This document shows, in pieces, positions 18,179-30,500 of a stretch of 41,305 nt of DNA. The notes beneath the pieces were generated by a model. That model searched no databases. It was given only the letters and a program-made list of their open reading frames with translations, and had not been told where the DNA came from. Source of the stretch: Candidatus Kuenenia stuttgartensis. Its GTDB lineage: Bacteria; Planctomycetota; Planctomycetia; Planctomycetales; Planctomycetaceae. Where the stretch lies: NCBI GenBank assembly GCA_945906725.1, contig CAMDRI010000029.1, positions 1-41,305 on the forward strand, read 5' to 3'. The position numbers and the translations under genes were made by a program. The first letter of the stretch is position 1. Each line of letters begins with the position of its first letter.

Positions 18179-18571
18179 GTCATGATCGTGCAGCCAATGC
18201 AGCGCAACTTGAGAAAGTTGCGGTCTCGCCCCGGAATTCCGTCAATTGACGGGGTTCGATTCTCCCCCGCTACTGATGACCGTATGACTTGGCAAAACGG
18301 CAGAGAAGGTCGTGAATCGCCGCGAGTGCCCTTGATTGTAAGCGGTCGGCTGGCGTGATACGCGCCAGTACCCACGGTGAGCCGGAAAATCCGAGAATCA
18401 GGGACGTCATTCACGACACGCTCGCAGGGACGGTTACGCCGACTTCCTTCACAAGGTCGAAATAAGAAACTCCCGAAAACATTCTGTTCGTCGCCCATCG
18501 TTAAAGCAGGAGTCCGTTTTGTCGCTGTTGGCTTTAACGGCCGTGACACGCAAGACGAGAAGATCTTTCCT
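17931..18571. other. Non-coding gap between IS remnant and giant gene
   Basis: No credible gene. The left half (17931-18200) shows nothing recognisable. The right half contains nested complementary arms, listed as a possible structured RNA. An inverted repeat CGTTAAAGC (18499-18507) / GCTTTAACG (18531-18539) lies 33 bp after the giant gene's stop. It is a possible transcript end for that gene, but it lacks a following T-run. Confidence 0.5.
18203..18417 (+). ncRNA. Candidate structured RNA or ribozyme remnant
   Basis: Hairpin CGCAACTT-GAGA-AAGTTGCG (18203-18222) has eight pairs and a GNRA tetraloop on the plus strand. Palindrome CCGTCAATTGACGG is at 18239-18252. A nested set follows: GTCGTGAAT (18309-18317) with ATTCACGAC (18409-18417); CCCTTGATT (18329-18337) with AATCAGGG (18396-18403), one bulge; CGGCT (18347-18351) with AGCCG (18380-18384); GGCG/CGCC (18352-18355/18363-18366). 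The order is properly nested, as in a multi-stem RNA. No known class was recognised. A degraded intron or mobile-element RNA is possible given the adjacent IS remnant. Confidence 0.3.
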
Positions 18572-21500
18572 TCAGATGGTCGTCCGGACTTCCCCATTAA
18601 TGGCATCAAGGACATCGCCAGCCGATTGGAAGAACCAGTCGAGGTCAGTATTGTTGGGAGCCGCGAGGCTGCCGTTGATCTTGTCAGCCGCCTTGTTGTC
18701 GTTCTGTACGGTCGTGGCGTTGAGCACTGTCGAGCCATTGGCTCCGCCGCCGTTCAGCAGATTGGCGATGCGCGTCGGATAGGCGTTGGCACTCATCCAT
18801 TCGGCCATGATCGCAGTCAGCGCCACTGCGTTGCCGCCGTACGACGTTGTGCCGCCGATCAGAATATCTTCGTCGGTTCCGCCAGCCAGCGTGTCGATCG
18901 CCGCACCGCCGATAAGCAGATCACGGCCGGTGCCGCCGATTAGAGAATCCGTATCGGCTTCGCCATCGAGCACGTCGTTGTCCGTGCCACCATCGAGCGT
19001 GTCGGCACCGATGCCGCCCGACAGCGTGTCGTTGCCGGCTCCGCCCAACAGCTTGTCTTTGTCGTTACCGCCGTCCAATGAGTCGTTTCCCGCGCCGCCA
19101 TCGAGCGAGTCGCCACCAACTCCGCCGAAGATCTGATCATTGCCGTCACCGGCCAGCGCGGCATCGTTGCCGAGTCCGCCCTGAATCGTGTCCGCTCCGG
19201 CATTGGCGATGAGCGAGTCGTTGCCGTCTCCGCCGTCGAGCGAATCGGCGTTCGCTCCTCCGATCAGCGTGTCGTTGCCGGCCGCACCAATCAGCGTCGC
19301 GACGCCGCCGAAGAGCGTCGCATCGAACTTGTTCGCACTTGCTCCGCCAGTCAGGAATGCCGCTTCAATTTGCGTGTGCGTGTCGGTTCCCAAGCCGGTG
19401 AGTTGAGTCGCGTTCAATACCAAGTTGATGTTCACAGTCTCGCTCAAGCGATCCGTGTCGAGTCCGCCGTCAAACGTATCGTTGCCGGCTTCGCCCGTGA
19501 GCGTGTCGTTGCCGGCTCCGCCCAACAGCGCGTCGTTGCCAAGCTGACCGTTGAGCGAATCCGCGCCGTCACCGCCTTCGAGTGAATCGAGGCCATCGCC
19601 GCCCGTCAGCGTGTCGCCAGCGGAGTTACCTTTCAGTGTGTCGTTGCCGAGGCCGCCATCCAACGAATCCCCACCGCTGCCGCCGAGCAGTAAATCGTTG
19701 GCTGCGCCGCCGACGAGCGTGACCGGTCCCAACGTGAACGCCGAAGCGTCGAACGAGTTGATTGCCGCGCCGCCAGTGAGCTGCGCCCGCTCAATGAACG
19801 CAAGCACGTCGATGCCCAAACCGGTCAGGTTGGTATCGGTCAAAATCAAACTGGCAACGTCGCCAGTCTCCGACAACAGGTCGTTGCCATCGCCGCCATC
19901 CAACGAATCATTCGCCAAGCCTCCGGTCAGAGTGTCATTCCCGGTCATACCTGCGAGTGTGTCGGCTCCATCACCGCCGACCAACCAATCATCGCCGGTG
20001 CCGCCGGTGATCGAGTCATTGCCGGTGCCGCCCGTCAGCATCGTTCGGCCTGTGAAGGCCAAGGCGTTGATCGCCCCTCCCGCGTTGCTCAGCGTGAGGC
20101 GTGCGAGTTCGATCGACATGAGCGAGTCCATCCCGGCTCCGGTCAATAGGCTGTCGGACAACAGATAGGCTGCCGAGCCACTCTCAACGACGACATCCGT
20201 CCCCGCGCCACCATCGAGTTGATCGTCACCCGTTCCACCGGTGAGTTGATCGTCGCCGAGATCTCCCGCCAGCACATCGTTGCCGCTACCACCAATCAAC
20301 TTGTCGTTCCCAGCCGCTCCATGCAGGGTGACCAAGCCCGCGAAGTCTCTCACCGTCAGAGTGTTGTTGCCCGCGCCGCCAGTGAGTGAGACTTCTTCGA
20401 TGGTTGAAAGCACATCGGTGCCCAGCCCGGTCAATTGCACGAGCGTCAGCATGAAGTTGACATCGCCACTTTCGACCAACCGGTCCCGCCCGGCACCGCC
20501 GACCAACGAGTCATTGCCAAGATCGCCCATCAATGTATCGTCGCCGGTTCCGCCGATCAGCGTGTCGTTGCCGCCCAAACCGACAAGCGAGACCGCACCC
20601 AGCGTGAACTCCCTCGCATCGAACTTGTTCCCCGCGGCCCCGCCCGTCAGGAACGCACGCTCGATACCAAGCAACGTATCGGTTCCGAGACCAGCCAACG
20701 CCGAATTCGACAGTGTCAGATTGACGTTCGCCGTCTCGACAACAACATCGCTCCCTTCGCCGCCGTTCAGGACATCGTTGCCGGCTCCGCCCGTCAGCGA
20801 GTCGCTCTCGCCCAGTCCGATCAGCGAGTCATTGCCGATGCCCCCATCCAGCACATCCGCCGAGCCGGTTCCGGTCAGCGTGTCATCGCCATCGCTGCCG
20901 AACAACAGGACCGATCCAAGCGTGAAGCCGCTCGCGTTCAGCGCGTTCTTGCCTTTGCCGCCCGTCAGTTGTGCCGACTCGAAACCGGAAAGCACATCGA
21001 GACCCACCCCCATCAACGACGTGTTCGTCAGCGTGAGATTCGCATCGGCCGACTCGATCAACCGATCGGTTCCCGCGCCGCCCGCGAGCAAATCGTTCCC
21101 CGCGTTGCCGGTGAGCACATCGCTCCCCGCGCCGCCGTCCAAAACATCGGGGCCGTCGCCGCCGGTCAGCGAATCGTCGCCGTCTCCGCCATTCAGGTTG
21201 ACACCCATGTCCTTGATCGCGGCATTCGCCAGGGCACTCAGAGCGCTGGTGACGTGAAGAGCTGCGGCATTCAACCGGTCGCTGCCGCCGTTGCCGTTGA
21301 CCTGCAACGCCCCGACCAGGAAGCCCACCAACGAGGCATCAAAGGTGACGTCATCGGCCGCTCGACCTCCTTCGATTCGCAGGTTGCCGACTGTGCTGAT
21401 GCGCGTCGGCGTGATCAAGTCGGTTTTTCCCTGTTGCACTCGCAACAGAGCTGCATCGCCGGTACCAGTCCGCGAGACCACGACGATGTTGCGCGTGTCT

Positions 21501-24500
21501 GGCAGTTGCACGACGAGATCGAGCCGGCGGATCGACGTGCTCACGGTGGCTGTGTCGTCGGCGATGTGATAACGCACTTCATTGGAAGCCGTCACGGTCG
21601 CGGTATTGCGGATTACGTTGGTTCCGCTGGCCGCCGAGCCGGACACGGTCAACACGACCGTCAGCGTCGCGCTGGCTCCGTGGAGCAGATTCCCCACGGT
21701 CCAAGTTCCGTCCGGAGTCTTAGTCAGACTCCATTTTGTCCCCCTGCTGGGAGTGACCGACACCAACCTCACGCCGCTGGGGAGCGTCAAGTCTTCGCTG
21801 AGCTTCACGCCCGTCGCGTTGACGAGTCCGCGGTTCGTGACGGTCACGAGGTAGGTCAGATTCTTAATTCCAGATCCCGCGAAGACAGGATTCGCCGAAA
21901 CTGTTTTCACCACTTCCAAATCCACGCCGTTGGGAAGGTTGCCGAACATCAGCGGCTGGCCAAGAACAACTTCATGCCGAGGATCATTCGCGGGCAGCTT
22001 CGCTTGTCCGGTGATCGCCACCAGTTCCTCACCACTTCGCAATGTCCGAGTGAATGACGTAGGCGTTGTCGCCGTGTATCCCGTCGGCACGGTTTCCGTC
22101 ACCGTGTATGAACCGGGAGCCAGACCGATGAATGCGAACTCGCCGCTCAGATTGGTCAGCACCTGAACTGCGGGGCCGGTCGTTCCAGTCAACGTGAATT
22201 GGACATTGGCCAGTCGAGGTTCCACGCCCACGTCGTAGTGACCGTCGCCGTCCCAATCCTCGAACTTGAAGCCATGAATTGAGCCAGGAACGTAGTTGCC
22301 GAAGTCTTGGCCGTTGGATTGTTGGCCACTCGTCAGCACGACTGTGGCGGTCGGGCGATTGCCGAAGTTCTGATCGTTCAGGCTCTGGCCGCTCGTCAGA
22401 ATCACCGTGTAGGCGAAGCTTGGGCCGGCGGGCAAAGTTTGCTGCCAACCAGGTTGAAGCAACTCCGTCACTTTGTAAGCGCCCGCCGGCAGCGCGAGCG
22501 AGTACAAGCCCGTTTCGTCCGTCCCCGTCATCGGGTCATCCACCAGCGTCGCCGTGTGAGCGACGAATACGCCTTGCAAGTCTCGGACTTCGATGACCCA
22601 CCCGGCCAAGCCTGGTTCGCTTGCGTCCTTGATTCCATTTCCGTTCGAGTCAGCAAACTTTCTTCCGCGGATGATTGCGAAGGGGGACTGAATGGTGACG
22701 TCAGCGCTGTTGTTGATGGCCGTCGTATCAAACTGATCCGAAACAGTCGCGACTGCGGTGTTGACGATGTCCTGGCCGGCCGCGCTGACATCCACGGTCG
22801 CCGTGATCGTCAACATGGCACTGGCACCAGCCGCCAATGCTCCGACGGTCCAGACTCCGCTGCTGGCGACATACGATCCCAAGTTGGGAATAGCCGAGAC
22901 AAACGTGACTCCGGCTGGCAACTGATCCGTCACGATCACTCCGGTGGCCGAGTTCGAGCCAGCGTTATTCACACTGACGGTGTAGTGGATCGTGCTGCCC
23001 GAAAGAGGGGCGGAGTTATCGACGGTCATGACCACCGCCAAGTCCACTGAGGCTTGAACAGGCAGAGCGCCGGACAACTGAGATACGTTGCCCTGCGCGT
23101 CGGTCGCCGTGGCCTTGAGGAATGGCCCTAGCGCTGCGGCGGGCGAGAACATGGTCATGAATTGATTGTCGCCACTGCTGTTTGTCGTCACCAAGATGGT
23201 GTGCAGAGAAGTCGTCACGTTCGACATGGCAAAGAAGCTCAGTGTGTAGGTGCTGCTAGCCTGACCGTGGAACGTTCCCTTCACGAAAGTGTTTCCCGCC
23301 AGGTTGTACGCCAACTCCAACTGCGGAGCGTTCGGCGTCTGTGGTGGGACAACGACGACGTTCGCGCCTTGCAGAATCACATTGGTCCCGGCTCCACCGA
23401 CGAGCGAGTCGATTCCCGGATCACCGACCAGTGTGTCGCCGCCATCGCCGCCGTGGAGCGAATTGACTCCGGTTCCCCCTTCGAGCAGGTCGTTGCCCAA
23501 GTCACCGACGAGCAGATCGTTGCCGCCGTTGCCCTGAAGTCGGTTGTTTCTTTCGTTGCCGATGATGACATCGTCACCGCTGCCACCGAACACGTTTTCG
23601 AAGTTGGCGGCTTGGCCGGCGAGTACAGTCTGGATCGTGCGATTGTTGTGTGAGCCGATCGACACGCCGGCCATGGAGAAGTTCAACATTAAATTGTCGC
23701 CGCCGGGCAACGTCCTGAAGTCCAGCGTGTCGATGCCAAGTCCCGTGTCTTCGCTGATGAGATCGGCTTCGCTCGCGGAGACGACCGAGTCGAAAAGATA
23801 AACGTCGTCACCAGCGCCGCCCCGCAGGTCATCGCTTCCGCCGCCGCCTCGGAGGGAGTCATTGCCGTCGTCCCCCGTGAGCACATCATGGACGAGCCCG
23901 CCCGTCAGTTGGTTGTCGGCCGCGTTGCCAGTGAGGGTGTTCGTCTGCGTGAGACTGCCGATTACGTTTTCAAAGTTGCCCGATCCGTCACCAAGGAGAC
24001 TGTCTTCCAGTCGGATGGTCACGCTCGCAGTTTGAAGCGCGATCAGATTGCCCAGGTTGAACATCACCGACTGCGTGAAGCCTCTGAGGTCGATCGTGTC
24101 ATTGCCGCCGTTGGCCGCGAGGCCGTTGGTGGCCAATCCCGGATCTTCCTGAAGGAGATCGGTCCCAGTGCCACTGAGGCGATCCTCGATGAAGTAGGTG
24201 TCGTCGCCGGCACCACCTTTGAGAGTGTTGGAACCTAATCCGCCATGCAAATGGTCTTTCCCTTTGCCGCCATCGAGCACGTCATTGCCGTCGAAACCAA
24301 ACAGCATGTTGTCGGCGGTATCTCCAGTAAGCTGATCCGCCGCCGAACCTCCCAGGACGACCTGAACGCGCTGAAGAAAACTCAGCCCAGTTGCTTGGTT
24401 CAACATCAGATTGACCACGACGGGTGTGGTGAAGGCCCGATCGTCGAGCGTGTCGAGGCCACCGTGTCCGTCGATCCGGCCCATGCCGCCGGCCAAGCTC

Positions 24501-27500
24501 ACGCCGTTGGCGAAGATGAACTGGTCATTGTTCATGCCGCCGATCAGAGATTCGATGGTGTTGCCGACGTGAGTTAGCAGGTTGATCGTCAGGTCGCTCA
24601 CGGTCAGAGTCGCAGCACCGCGTGTGAAGTGGAGTCCGGTGTTCACGAGGCCGAAGTCGATCGTATCAAAGCCTTGGCCGGCCAATTCCACGACCGTGTC
24701 GACTCCCCAACCGATCTCGAATTGGTAGGTATCATCGCCGGCGTTGCCAATCAGTTGATCGTCGCCCGTACCGCCGATCAGGAGATCGTTGCCCGAACCG
24801 CCTCGAAGCTCATCCAACCCGAGATTGCCGCCGAGAGTGGTGGTACCGGTGAATGCTGACGCATCAATCGTGTTGTCACTCATACCGCCGGTCAGCAACG
24901 CCTGCGTGATGTTGATCAGACTGAGATTGCCGTGACCGGTGACGGACAGCGATGAGTCGGTCAGCACGAAGTTGGAGTTGCTGGTCGAGATGACCGTGTT
25001 GCTGCCGCCGGCACCGTTCAGAGTCCCGGTTCCGGACCAGCCGCTGACCGTGAATGTGTTGAGGCCGGCGTTGCCAGTCAGGTTGGCAATTTCCAAGCCG
25101 CTCAAGACGTCGGTGCCGACGCCGCTCAGTGATGAATTGGTGAGAGTGAAATCGCCGCTGCCAGCTTCGGACAACTGATCGATGCCGGTACCACCGTCGA
25201 CTGTGTCGTCGTCCAAACCGCCGGTGAGAACATCGTTCCCGGCATCGCCGAACAGCATGTCGTTTCCGTTGCCGCCATCGATCACATCGTCGTCAGCATC
25301 GCCGTGCAGTTCGTCGTTGTCGTTGCCACCTTGCAGAATATCGTCGCCAATGCCGCCGAACGCGGTGTCGTCACCGGAACCGCCGACGAACAAGTTGTCA
25401 CGGCTGTTTCCCTGGATCATGTCGCCGAAAGAAGTGCCGATCACGTTCTCAATCGCGGTCGCGACGCCGAACACGAGCACCAGATTGGTCGCGTTGAGTG
25501 TCTGGGGAAGAACCGTCTGGAGTTCGACGATCACCGCTTGATTGAAGTCAGAGAAGTCGAGCGTGTCGCTGTCCAAATTGGCCGACTCGACAATCGTGTC
25601 GGTCCCCAAGCCGGCACCGACGAAGACGTACGTGTCGTTGCCGATGCCGCCGTCGAGCAAGTCGTCCCCTTCATCTCCTTGAAGGACATCGTTGGCTGCG
25701 CTCCCCTTGAGCGTGTCGTTGCCTCCCTTGCCGATGAGCGTGACGGAACCGAGCGAGAACTGCGTGGCGTCGATGGTGTTGGCAGAGTCTCCGCCAATCA
25801 GCGTCGCCTGCTCGATATCGACGAGCGAGTCCATTCCCTCGCCGGTGAGCAACACGTTCGTCAGCATTTGGTTGGCGTCGACTTCTTGCAGCACGCGGTC
25901 GGTCCCTTCGCCGCCATCCAGAGAGTCGTCCGCCGACATGCCTTCGTCAGACCCGCCAGAGAGGACATCGTCCTCCTCCTGGCCGAAAAGACTGTCCCGC
26001 CCGCTCTCGCCGAAGAGCATGTCCTGCCGGCTGCCGATGCTCACCACCAAAGGATTGGTGACGAGATTGTCGCCGTGGACGAGATCGTTGCCGCCGCCGG
26101 CTTCGATCACATCGTCGCCGTCGGGCAGGTAGATCAGTTGGTAGTTGGCGAAGTCATACGATGGGACGACATGAGTGGCCGGGGTCACTACAAAGGCCAA
26201 GCCGCCCCATCCCAAAGTGCTGCCGCCAACACCAAGGTCTTCGCGAATCCCAAACGAAAGCACTCCCCACTCAGTTGATGTTGCGGTGGTGAAGTTGAAG
26301 ACCTCCAACACAGCCTGATTGCCACCGGAGGGCTGATCGTGGATGGAGTACAGTTCCCCCGTCACCGGATGAAACGCGATCTCCTGAATCTTATTTTCGC
26401 TGACCGGAATTATTCCGAAGGGCGTCGTCACGGCTGCGTTCGTGGCATTCACCACGACGATGTTATTGCGGAGCCGACTGCTCCCGTACAGAACGCCGGT
26501 GGTTGGATGAGTGCCGTTGAATGTGACCGGCATCGCGGGGGCCGTGGCCGGGTAGAAATCCAGCCCCACAATTTCACCCCCACCTTGGGTTGTGCCGATG
26601 ATCGTTTCGACGAACGCAGTTCCGTTGCGAGTGAGTTTGACCAACTCGCGGCTATCACCCGCATTGGTCGTGAAAAAGTGGTTCGAGCCATCGAAGGCTA
26701 GGCCACTCCAAAACTCGCTCGCGGAATCACCGGCGATCAAGCTGTAAACGAGCGTCGTCTGCCCGGTCGTGCGATTGACCGTCACGAGATCGCCTTCACG
26801 AGTCATGCCGTACAGGATGTCGGCGGCGCTGTCGTAGGCGAGACCTCGAATGCGCCGCACGGTTCCGGGTTCGGCGGCATCTCGCGTCACACCGATGATC
26901 ACGACCGAGTGGGTCACGACATCAATGGCCGCGAGTTCGTTCGTATTCGTCACTGTGTAGAGCAGCGAATCTCCGGGCACGATCACCGTGTAGCTGCCGT
27001 CCTCCGGCGCGCTTTGAAACCAATCCGGCTGTAACACTTCCCGCACGAGATATGTCCCTGGCGCGAGGTCGTCGAACTCGTACCGCCCGCGTTCCGTCTG
27101 CGGGTCAATGCTGCCATCCTGATTGAGGTCGATGTCCGCAGTGGTCGTGCTCTGCAAGACTACCTGGCCCGCGGCACCAGCGATGACGAGCTGAATCGTC
27201 CAGCCGTTCAAACCCGGTTCGCCCGAGTCGTGGACGCCATTGCCGTTCAAGTCCTCGAACTTTTGACCATGAATCTCGCGGCAGGCTTCATCATTGCGGA
27301 TCGTGCCCACGGTCTCAGCAAAGACGGTGAACTCTCCAATCGCAGTCGGAATGCCGAGGCGAATTGAAAAGGTCTCGTCGGATTCACATTGGATGTCGCC
27401 GTAAATGACGATGCTGAAGGACATGGAAGTCGTGCCGGCAGCGAAGACCAGATTCTCAGCCGCGGACTCGTAGTCGCTGGCGGCGGCGGCCGTGCCGTCG

Positions 27501-30500
27501 GCCGTGAAATAACGAAACGTCAACTCATCCATGGACGCCGCTGACAGATTCACGGTGAAAGTTGCGAGGCTCGTTCCCGAGTTGCCTTCCAGCACACTCA
27601 CAGGACTGATCGTGACGGTCGGCATCTGAGAGGGGCTGTTCGACGGTTGCGGCGGTTGCGACGAGCTTGACCGAGCGGCCGCAGGGAAACTCTGCACCCA
27701 GCCGGGTTGCAACACTTCTCTCACCGAATAACCGGCCGGTTGATTCGAGCCGGCTTGTGACCTGGAGGGGGGCAGACGTCTGAGTTCATAAGTCCCCGTC
27801 TCGTTGATGTCCTCGGTCGCCGGGTCGTCGGACTGCGTCATTGTCTTGGGCTCTTCGTGGTCCCATTGACCGTTCCGATTCAGGTCAACGTAGATCTCGA
27901 CGCCAGCAAGACCCAACTCGTTCTTATCGCGAACCCCATTACCGTTACTGTCCTGGAACTTCATGCCGCGCAGTTCGGACATTCGATAGTTGCCGAAATC
28001 CAGAGTCGTGATCAGCTCACCCTGGCCGACGGCGACTTGATAGGAATTGAGTGGCCCCGAACTCCTCGGGTTCACCAGTCCGCCGATCCCCGTGGCTGTC
28101 CCGTTCGCCGTGACGACCGTGACCGACCAACTTTCCAGCCGGCCGCTGACGTCCTCTTCCAAGTTGTCTTCAATGATCAGCGTCCAAGTTCCGTTGGGAT
28201 CCTCGCCCATGAGCGTGGCCAGTGCGACTTCTGGGCGGAAGCTGGGGCCGAAGGGGGCCATGCCGTCCGAGATCATCGTGGCAGACGAATCGTCGAACAC
28301 GGTGCCAGTAAAATTGTCTCCGTCGCCGCCGACATTCTGGAATAATCGCACCTGAGTTCCCGACGGGCTGACCAAGATCGCCGTCAGTTGCTGCACGTCA
28401 GAGTGAGCGACATCGAGGGTCACGCTCACCTGAGTGATCGCTCCCGCGAGTCCGGTCACCATCGCCCCGGACTTGGTCTGCGCGAAGCCGTCATCCGTGA
28501 TCGGCAGGAACACGTTCGTCGCGCTGAGGATTGGGGAGCTCTGCACCCAGCCCGCTCGCGGTGACTCGGAAACCGTGTAGGTGCCCGGCACCAGGTCGGT
28601 GAACGAGTACAGACCGGATTCCGTCACGGGGTCGATGGTCCCGTCGTCATTCAAGTCGACGCTCGTCGTCACCTGCGTGGCCAGCACGTTGCCGTCCTGA
28701 TCGAGCAGTTGCACTTCCCAGCCATTCACACCGTGCTCCAGCAAATCGGCTGAGCCGTCGCCGTTGCTGTCTTCAAACTTGCGGCCACTGATGACCGCCG
28801 GCTGGAACCGTTCGCCGATCTTGTCGTTCAACACGACTTGGCCATCGTTCACGATCAGCATCTGGTCCGTCGTGGTCTGCACGAAGCCCGGCATCAGGAC
28901 CGCTTGGATGCGATACGCACCAGGGTCGACACCGGCGAACGAGTACCAACCCCGTTCCGTTTGCGGGTCGACCATTCCGTTGCTGTTCAGATCCATGTCC
29001 GCGGTGATCTGACTGGCGACGACGGCGTTTTGATCGTCGAGCAAATTCACCGTCCAGACATTGAGGCCAACTTCTGTCGCCTGTTGCATGGCGTCGCTGT
29101 TGTTATCGCTGAAGAGCTGGCCGCGGATCGATCCCGGCGTAGGCTCCGTGTATTCTGGAATGGAGTCGCACGTTTCGAGATGAAAGCCGCCGGACGAAAT
29201 CGCTTCGGCCGAGGCTTGGTCGGCCAGAATCGACGTCAACATCAGGCCCGGATCTCCGGTGCCGCCGAGGATCGTGTCGTTGCCATTGGCACCGCAGATG
29301 AAGTCATCGTCCGGCCCCCCTTCGATGTAGTCGGCGGCGGTATCTGTGTGATTCAGAATCCGGAAGCCGATGATGGCGTCGTCCCCAAAGCCGCCGAACA
29401 GCGAATCGCTGCCGGCATCACCGATCAGAAAGTCGTTGCCATTGCCGCCGTAGAGGAAGTCGTTGCCATCCAGACCAGTGCTCGCGCTGTCTGGATTCGT
29501 GTTGTTGAAGAGGGCCAACAGGTTGCTGTCGAGCAATCCGCCGACGAGCACATCGTTGCCTGCGTCACCAAACATCTGGTCGCCGCCCAGTCCGCCGCTG
29601 ATCTGATCCTCACCGGAGCCGCCTCGGAGCGTGTCGTTGTCGCCTTGGCCGAAGATCAAGTCGTTGCCAGCACCGCCATCGACGCTGTCATCGCCGAGGT
29701 CGCCATAGATCAAGTCGTTGCCACCACCGCCATCGACGATGTCATTTCCGAGGTCGCCATAGATCAAGTCCGTGTTCGCGCCACCGGAAAGCGAATCGAC
29801 ACCGCCGCGACCGACGAGAGTGTCGTTGCCCGCACCGCCGTCGAGTGAGTCATCGTTGGTGCCGCCTTCGAGCGAGTCGTCGCCCACTCCGCCATTCGCC
29901 ACGACCGGGATTGAGACGTCAACGAGGAGCAACTTGTCGTTGCCCAGACCGCCGTCAAAAAAGATCTTGTTCGTCACGCCGCTGTAGCGGCTCTCCAAGC
30001 CCATGCCCTCGACCTTGTAGACACCGGGTGCCAGTTGCGTGACGGTGAAGACTTCGGCCACGTCGGTGGTGACGCTCGACCGGCGTAGTCCGGCATTCGC
30101 CCCCGCATGGAGAATGAGCGTGCCGCCGTTGGTGACGCTCCCCAATTCAAAATCGGGACAGTGATTCATGAACGTGAAGAGGATCTCGTTGATGAATTCC
30201 TTGCTCCCATCGATTGGTCCCAATTGGTAGACCAAACGCACGATGGCTCGCAGCTCGCCCGTCAGATCGAAGAGACACTCGATTCCGTCCTGCTGCACGA
30301 TCCGCTTGATCTCATCGAGATACAACTTGCCGTCGCCATCTGTGTCCCGCAAATCCGCCACGATGTTGGCCTGAATTTCTCCTTCGATGCCGGCCGAAAT
30401 GGGTCCGGCACCCAGTAGTGCCGCCAATCGGACGCCGAGCGACACGCCGAATTCGGCGATGTCTTCCCCTACCGACCCGTTCTCAAGGTCACCGAAATAG

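Noticed and set aside
18180-18560. Group II intron
   Set aside because: The region has nested stems, but no recognisable domain V hairpin, 5' GUGYG boundary or maturase gene was found, so the intron label is not supported.
18377-18943. Plus-strand frame of 188 codons (begins MSRKIRESGTSFTTRSQGR)
   Set aside because: It runs into the antisense of the giant gene and has no family similarity that could be supported.
18780-21260. Regularly spaced short repeats resembling a CRISPR array, and long plus-strand frames over the same DNA (for example 20435-22057)
   Set aside because: The periodicity is the codons of RTX nonapeptides of the minus-strand giant gene; the plus-strand frames are their antisense and show no family.
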